A DNA stretch of 64,000 nucleotides, from the NCBI GenBank assembly GCA_023630585.1, contig CM042544.1:22264256-22328255 (forward strand), in the 5' to 3' direction. This document shows, piece after piece, positions 52,701-61,700 of this stretch (position 1 is the stretch's first letter; each line of letters opens with the position of its first letter). The DNA is from Cranoglanis bouderius (taxonomy: Eukaryota > Chordata > Actinopteri > Siluriformes > Cranoglanididae). The notes under the pieces were generated by a model, which searched no databases, was not told the DNA's origin, and was given only the letters and a program-made list of their open reading frames with translations. The position numbers and the translations under genes are program-made.

Positions 52701-55700
52701 TGTCATAAATTAGTAAATTAAAAAGTGGCGTCATTGGCAAATTGATGGGTTTTCTCAGTAACAACAAGCTGCGTTTTTTTTGTCTTATTAATTTCAAGCA
52801 AGAGAAAAAAAAAATATATTGGATTGTGAGGGAATGACTGTTTATAGCTGCAATAACTTCATGATAACAGTGATAAGAGGAACTAAGTTGTTTAGTAGAT
52901 AAGATTTAGTATCCTATATATTGTCCCCTCCAAAAGTATTGGCAAGGAACGGCAAGGTCAATTCTATTGTTTTTGCTACACATTGATGACCTTTGTGTTT
53001 GAGATTGAAAGATGAATATCAGACAATAGATCTGAATTCCACCTTTCACTTCCTGATATTTACATCTAGATGTGTTAGAACATGAAACATTTTGTCTGAA
53101 CCCACTCATTTTTCAAGTGATCAGAAATATTGGAACATGTGACTGACAGGTGTTTCTTGTTGCCCAGGTGTGCCTGGTTAGATTGATTGTTTAAACAAGT
53201 AATAGCTCTGTATATCTACTCTTGGTTTGAGCCCTGGGTTTCACCTGTGAAGACTGCATTTTTCATTAAAAAGGATAAACCAACATAAAGACCAGAGAGC
53301 TGTCTATGGAGAAAAAAGCAAGTCATTCTGAAGTTGAAAAAAGAGGGAAAATCGGTCTGAGCCATTCCACAAGCATTGGGCATAGCCAATACAACATTGT
53401 GGAATGTCCTATAAAAGAAAGAAACCACTGGTGTACTAACTATCAAACACTGAACAGGTCAGCAGTTAAAGACAGAAACATTGTGATAGCTGTGAAGAAA
53501 AACCCAAAAACAACAGTGAGTGACATCACCAACAACCTCCACAGGACAGGTGTGATGGTATCAAAATCCACTATTTGAAGAAGACTTTGAGAGCAGAAAT
53601 ATAGAGGCCATACCACAAGATGCAACCAGTCATTAGCAGTAAGAATGAATTAAGCAGAATGAATTCAGAAGTCTACAGAAACATTCTGTCTGCCAATTTA
53701 CAGAGAAATGCATCCAATCTAACTGGGAGGAACTTCATCATGCAGCAAGACAGTGATCCAAAACACACAACTCAACATAGGACTTCATCAGGGGGGGAAA
53801 AAGTGGAAGGCTGTAGATGGCAACTTGTCCTTGCATTACCACTTTATTGGTCTTGTATTTCAATTCAATTCAATTCAGTTTTATTTGTATATCACTTTTA
53901 ACAGTGGACATTGTCCCAAATCAGCTTTACAGAAATATATAAATTCAGGATATAGATTTTAAATGTATGAATTTATCCCTAATGAGCAAGCCAGAGGTGA
54001 CGGTGGCAATGAAAAACTCAGAGACGCTATGAGGAAGAAACCTTGAGAGGAACCAGACTCAAAAGGGAACCCATCCTCATCTGGGTGACAACGGATAGTG
54101 CGATTATAAATAAATAAATCCCTTCTACAAAAGTGCTAATACTACATGGTCAAATAGTACAATTGTGTAACCAGGAAAATTCATTACAGTTTTACATGAA
54201 GTCTGTTTTGTTGAACTTATCCACTGTTCACTGATGGAGACTTGAGTGAAAAACTGTGTGTGGCAATTGCAGTCCTTAAGCTATCATAGCAATTGTAGTC
54301 CTAGCCATCATAGCATAACTGTTCATATGAATTGAGGTCCAAAGCCATCTTTATGGTTTTTAAGTTGTACCATGCTCAGTAATCTCAGTGACCTTTAGGC
54401 TGCACCATGTGGGGCCATCCTCAGCAGCAGCATGTGTCTTCCAATTGATGAGAACTCCAACCAGAAGTAGGGCATCAGGATGGATGAGGCAGGTCTGGAG
54501 ATCAGAAGGGGTAAGGATCACTGCTATCTCAGGAGTATCATGTGTAGCTTGAAAGAAAGAGAGCGGGAGATCGAGGAAAGCGAGGGAGAGATTATTAGGT
54601 ATGCTTATTGTCCCGTAATGGTTAAGGACAGTGTACTTTGCGTGAGTGCAAGCAGGGACTCCGGCAAGACTAGCTATGCAGCATAACTAAAAGGGAGAGC
54701 CAGAAGGTAACATAGACATGAGGGTGCCCTGGGACATAAGGCAGCCAGCCACTCCACCATCAACAAACCTGGGTGAATGCGTGAAAGTGGAGGGGCAACA
54801 GCATCCAAACATCCCAGTTCACCACAACATTCCATGCCTGTGAGCCCTCTGGATGTGCTCCTTTACCTAAGAAAAAAGCTATTCACAAAAAGCTTGACTA
54901 AACAAATATGTTTTCAGCCTGGACTTAAACAATGTGACTGTGTTTGTGTTTGAGTCTCGAACACTAATTGGAAGGCTGTTCCATAACTGTGGGGCTTTTT
55001 AAGAGAAAGCTCTTCCCCCTGCAGTAGCCTTCACTATTCGAGGTACCAACAAATAGCCTGCACCTTTTGATCGAAGTAGGTGTGGCGGATCATAAAAGAC
55101 CAAAATTTCGCTCAGGTACTGTGGCACGAGACCATTTAGTTCTTTATAGGTCAATAGTAGTATTTTATAATCATTTGGGAAATGCAGTGAGTCAATGTCA
55201 GGAGCCAATGAAGTGTGGATAAGATAGGGGTGATGTGGTCAGATCTTCTGGTTCTAGTAAGGACTCTTGCAGCTGCATTCTGGACTAATTGGAGCTTGTT
55301 TATGCTCCTACTGGAACATCCAGACAGTAAGGCATTACAATAATCCAACCTAGAGGTGACAAAAGCATGAACTAATATTTCTGCATCATGTAGTGACATT
55401 ATATTTCTTATCTAAGCAATGTTTCTTAAAAAGGTAGCATATATAAAGAAAAAAGCAGTGGGCCTAAAACAGAGCCTTGCGGAATACCAAACTTTACCTC
55501 AGTATGCATAGAGAAGTCACCATTTACCAGTGGTGGATGAAGTACCTGAAAGCCACACTTGAGTAAAAGTACAGATATCTTATCAGAAAATGACTTCGGT
55601 AGAAGTTAAAGTCACCTTTTAGAATATTACTTGAGTAAAAGTCTTAACGTATCTGATATTTATTGTACTTAAGTATGAAAAGTATTTTTTTATATTAAAT

Positions 55701-58700
55701 TTACTTAAGTATTGAAAGTAAAAGTATAAGTAAATGCTGTTAATACAAAAAGTTTATTCTTTTTAAGCATGTACACCACCTTAAAAATGGAGCCTAAAAA
55801 CAAAGTCTGCAAGCTGAAGCTCTCGAAAGGAACAAAGAGCTCAGTCTCTAGCAGCTTTGTCAGGGGCAACATGTCATTCAATTTGCCAAATTGCAAAACT
55901 TTCAGAGTAAACAACTCACCATATGGCTGACCGTAATATTGTCCTTTACACAGTTTGAGCAACAAGATTGTTACATTTTAATTTTAACTAATACAGACAT
56001 CCAAACCTGCAAAAATATGTACTTAGACTGTTTCGTATTATATTATACTATATTATATTACTGTATTATTCAACTCATGGAGTCATTTTTTTTATTCAAT
56101 AACTACTTTACACATGTCTACAGGGAGTTTGGCCTCATCACCTAGACATCAATACAGTAGCTCCTTATAGCAGCTAGTTAAAATAACGTTAGCTATGCTA
56201 ATGGACAAATGACATTAAACTCAGCATGTCTTTTACAGTCATTTAACCCACCATGGGCAATTTAAAAATCACTGCCACAAACAGTGCAGCGAGCTACACT
56301 GTTGTTGTTTTTTTTTTACTCCTATTATGCATGGGTTCACTTTAATGTAACGAAGATGCTTAGGGGAAATGTATCGGAGTAAAAGTATCCATTTTATTTA
56401 GGAAATGTATTGGAGTAAAAGTGAAAGTTGACAGAAATATAACTTAAGTTACTTAAGTACTGTAACGAAGTATTATTACTTTGTTACATTACACCACTGC
56501 CATTTACATCTATGAACTGATAGCTATCAGTCAAATAAGACCTGAGCCAGGAGAGGGCCTTTCCCTTAACGCCAACAACGAGAATCTGGAGAAATATCTG
56601 TGTGCAAGGGACAAGGGCGAAAATCAATATTGCATGCCCGTGATCTTCGGGCCCTCAGGCAGCACTGAATTAAAAACAGGCATGATTCTGTAATGGAAAT
56701 CACTGCATGGGCTCAGAAACACCTCCAGAACTCATTGTCTGTGAACACAGTTCGCCGTGCCATCCACAAATGCTGGTTAAAGCTCTATCATGCAAAGAAG
56801 AAGCCATGTGTAAGCATGATCCAGAAAAGCTGTTGTCTTCTCTGGGCCAAAGCTCATTTAAAATGAATTGAAATTTTCAATTCTTTTTGGAAACCATGGA
56901 TGCCGCGTCCTCTGGACTAAAGAGGAGAGGGACCATCTGGCTTGTCAGCACAATCAGAAATAAGAAGCAAGTGTGACAGTCAAATTCTCCAGAAGAACTG
57001 TGGCTGGTTCTGCAAGATGCTCATTAAAACTTACCAGCTACTTTCCTTATAAAACGGCACAAATTGTACTGGAGACTACTATTTTTATTTTTAAATTTTT
57101 TTTTTTATTTTTTGTCACACCAAATATTGACCTTGTTTCATTTACGACTGTTCACTGCTCTTTATAGTATTTTATTTTAATGTAGAAACATTTAATTTCA
57201 TTATTTTGAAGGCATCTTTACTCTACAGAATTTCTTTGCATGTGCCTAAAACTTTTGCACAGTACTGTATATATTTTCTACCAATAAGCATTTGCAGAAA
57301 CACACAGAATGTAACACTCAGAAATGAACTATGATGTTCCTGCCTCTCATGGATAACGCACAGATTTTTATTTTTTTATATAGATATGAGTGTTTATTAT
57401 ATACTATATGACTGTTTCAGTCTACTTCAGCTGATTTAAGCATTGCCAAAATGTTTTTCTTGCCAATGTGCTTTTCTTGTTTGGTGTGAATGGGATGACG
57501 ATGAGAATAGTATTTGTGTTGTTGGAAGTGTGTGCGTGGGTATGTCCATACATACATTCATGTCAGGCACCCAGTGTCCAATCTCATCTGTCTCTCATCA
57601 GCCCTGTGGACTGTTGCAATGCTGACAGCAAAAACACAAAGCATTCATCAGTTGCTTGGGTCATACTGCAGGTCAGCTACACTGTGACTAGCACACCGCA
57701 AAGCTTCAATCTCTTACTGACAGCAGCTTGACTTCTTCCTCCCCTCAGCAGCCATGACCTTTCTACCTCTATCATCATCTCAATACTGCAAGTACACGCC
57801 TGAGCTCCCTCAGCCTCGCGTCTCACAGCACGCCTCCATCTCTGTCACACCAAATCCCTCACTGGAGCTTTGGCAGCATCTCAGAAGTTGTGAGAAAGTG
57901 TTGACTGTTGGATGACAGCACCATGAGGCATTATTAAGACCGTTCTTGATTCTTTATGACTGTTAGACTGGTGTTCCACGGGGAAGTTGAGCAAATTTAG
58001 ACTCCGTAGAATGAGAATCAACCAGTTATATAAGTAACATTTAATGACCTACATAACATTTAATGATGATAATGTAATATCATCAAAAGCGAATGTCAAT
58101 CAGGGGAATAGATTACTATATGTACTGTAGATTTGTTATAACTTGATTTTAGATTGTAACACTCAGAATCAGCTATCTTTGATTCAGCAGCACAAATTGC
58201 TATGGTACAGCTGTCTCATTGTCAGTTGATGGACTCAACTGTATGAGTTCATGCTACAGTTACTTGTGCTGGATGAGAAACAGAGACTTTATGCTGTCAA
58301 ATATTTTTTGCAATAATAGAGAATAATTGAAAGGGACTTGCTTTCTAATCTGATTGATTTGATTTGGCAGATCTTCAGGCCTCAGGTCGTGAATGAGGAG
58401 TTTCTCATCAAATTTGGAGCACTCTTGGTGAGTGAATATATTTCACAAGTTTGTTGAAATACTCATTAAAGAGGTATGATTTGCACTTATGTATGTACAC
58501 CCTTGTTAAAGAATGTGTTGTCATTCTTTCTCTCTTTTCTTTTTAATTTTTGGGAAGAATCACATAACATCCATCGACTCCAATGAGACCAGTTTGGGAA
58601 GTTCTGTGGGTAAGATTTCCCTCAGAAATGCAATGTAGATGCAACTTCTTTTGCTATATGGGATCATATGATTAGTAGAACTGCTCGATATTTTACCAGT

Positions 58701-61700
58701 CAACTGACCTTTTCCTGTGTGCAGGGCCGACAGCGTCTGAGGAGTTGATAAGAAATACCCTATCAGCAGTGGAGGCCATTTCCCAGCACCCAGCCCTGCT
58801 AAGCCATTACCACTGCACTGTGAGTAACATGGAGTACACATACACAACACAGACGCACAAAAAAAAAATACAGAACAAGACCCAGGGTAATGGGACCAAA
58901 GCTACATTTATGAACACTCAATCCTCTGAGCGGAGGGTCTGCAGGCCAAAACACCTTGTTGTTGAGAGAGATCAGAGGAGAATGACCAAACTGGTTTGAG
59001 CTGACAGAAAGTCTATAGTAACTCAAATTAGCACTCTTTATAACTGTGGTCAGCAGAAAAGCATCTCAGAATGCACAACACATCAAACCTTGAGGTGGAT
59101 GGGCTACAGCAGCAGAAGATCACATCAGGTTCCACTCCTTTCAGCCAAGAACTGAAATCTGAGCCTATATCTGAATTGAATGTAGCCTGTATAGGTGTAC
59201 ATTTTGGGCCTTTTACATTACATACATGCAATTAAATAAGTAGTGTTATAGAGTGAATAGAGACAAAACAATAGTCTGAAATGTAGTGTTCTAGTGCTGC
59301 TGTGAGTCACACTGAAAAGCCTCAATTATTCATTCCAAGCTGTCAGGTCAGATTTGGTGACAGATTTTTGGACTTTGTTACCACATACACACCATACTTA
59401 AAGATGTTCCTGTCTTCTCAATGTCAAAGTCAATTCATTTGCTATTTAGTTGGTACTATGAGTTGTAGCCAACTCCATAATTGTTGGCACCCTTCATGAA
59501 CATGAGGAAAAATAAACCATGCAATAATTTTACACATTATATTTTGAGATTATGGGGGCCCTGAACTGCAAGTTGTGAAAATTAAAAAGTTGAGGTGCTG
59601 TGTCATTATTTAACAGGGTGCCGTGGGTAGCATTGCCTCACAGCTCCAGAGTCTGATCCTGAGCTCTGGTTACTGACTGTGTGGGGTTTTCCATGTTCTC
59701 CCCATGTTTGTGTGGGTTTCCTCTGGGTTCTCTGGTTTCCTCCAAATATCCAACAAAACATGCAGCTAGGTAGATTAGCAATGCTAAATTGACCTTAGGT
59801 GTGAATGTGTGTGCATGGTGCTCTGTCCTCTGACCTCCCATCTAGGGTGAATTCTCAGCCTTGCACCCATTGTTGCTGGGATAGGCTCCAGATTCACTGC
59901 AACCCTGACCAGGATAAAGCAGTTACTGAAGATGAATCAATGAATTGTGAAGTACCAATTTATTACATCAAAATAATGAGATGAATTTCTGAGTTTGATC
60001 ATATGAATGTGCTATATAGTTCTATTTATTATTTAATCAAAAAGAAAATTTCAAATATAAAGTTCTTAGCCGAAGTGCATTTTTCCTGCAAAATGATTGC
60101 CTCCCACCCTGACCACAGTCAATATCAGGTAAGGCCTGTCTGTATTTTCTGCCCCAAGCTTTAATGAAAGAACATTCTAATCAGTGGAAAGATGCAAATA
60201 CTTTTCTTACTTTTTACATACTTTAAGTAACCCTTTTCCAAGCTGTTGCGAAACTCCCAGGAATTCATATTCTGGAGAGCTGTAACAATAAACATGCTCA
60301 CTGTACTGTCCTGTCCTATGGGAGTAGGGTAAGGCATTTATTTATTTATTTATTTTGTTCTTTATTGTTCCAGAATGGATCTAAGCATAGTGTAGGATTC
60401 TTATGTACAGGGCATGGCCTTCACAGCTGAGGGAGCTAACACTGAGGCCCAGCTTTCCCACTGACCAGCGCTACTGTTCTCACTAACTGCAAGCAACAGA
60501 AAATCACTCTCCACACTGCAGTGATCAGCAGTGTGGGCTTTTTTTTTGTATCTGTCTGATGCTTTTTTTTAATGACTAACAATGTTCTTTTGATGGGAGC
60601 AACACATTAGGAAGCTTTGAGAGGAAGCAGTCCTCTGATACCCTATAATAGGAGAAGGCACCTTAATTACAGAATGCCAGAAATCATTAAGTCCTATTTC
60701 TCACTGTCAGTGCCAGCTCTAACTGACTGTGTATACACACACACACACACACACACGCTAAAGACACTGAACACACTAAGCATGATGATTATGTGCAAAA
60801 GTTTGCCATAAACCTTAATTCTATGCAAAATTACAATATATTAAAACTACTACTTTTAAATGAATTATGGATTATTCATTTTAGAAAACTGTTTCACATA
60901 ACACTTAGAAATTTAGAAATACTTTTTTCTAATGTATTGTCTTGAAATGTTTCTTGAAAAATTGTAGTTTCTCAAAATGGAATCCTTTGTATGAGAAATG
61001 CCCATAGCTATCCACATTAAGCTACCTGTATGCAACCTTTGTTTCTATGGAGATGATTCTACTTGGTAATGATCATAAACCCAGCTGTAATTTTCAAAAA
61101 TAGCTGGCGTAAGGCATTTCATTGTAATGGACTATACATGATCAAAGGGGCATGAGCTGACATCACATTTCCATGCAAATTGGAGCTCCCCTGAGTTCTC
61201 TCACTTTTTGCCTCCTAGCTGTTTTTGCCAGAATCACTGTGTGTGAATGTGAATATGAATTGTTAGACTATCTAGGTGAGCTTCTCTTGGTTTGGGAATA
61301 ATCTGTTGCTTTTTCTCTGTCCAAGGTTGTGGATTCAATCCTACCGCCGTTGGCGTCTTTGGCATTTAGTAAGAATGGTGAGTTGTGCTGCCGCTAGCTC
61401 AGTAGACAGACTGAAGGGTAACTCATAACACATGCAGGCCTGATTCTACAGTTCTCTACTCATCCTGAGCCAAAGAAAAAATTGTCTGGGATCATTTGCC
61501 TAAGATAAGCTGAGATTAGTCAAGAGTTTTATGCTTTACTGATGTTGTAAATGCATCTAACTTTCAGTTTTGAGGCACTGGGAAATTCCTTTGCTGTTGT
61601 GCCAGTTTACAGGCAAATGTACATCTCTCTTGTGTGTGTGTTTCAGTGGAGTGGCGCATTGTGAGTTTACGGGTGCTGTCAGATATCACTCTGCTGTTGC

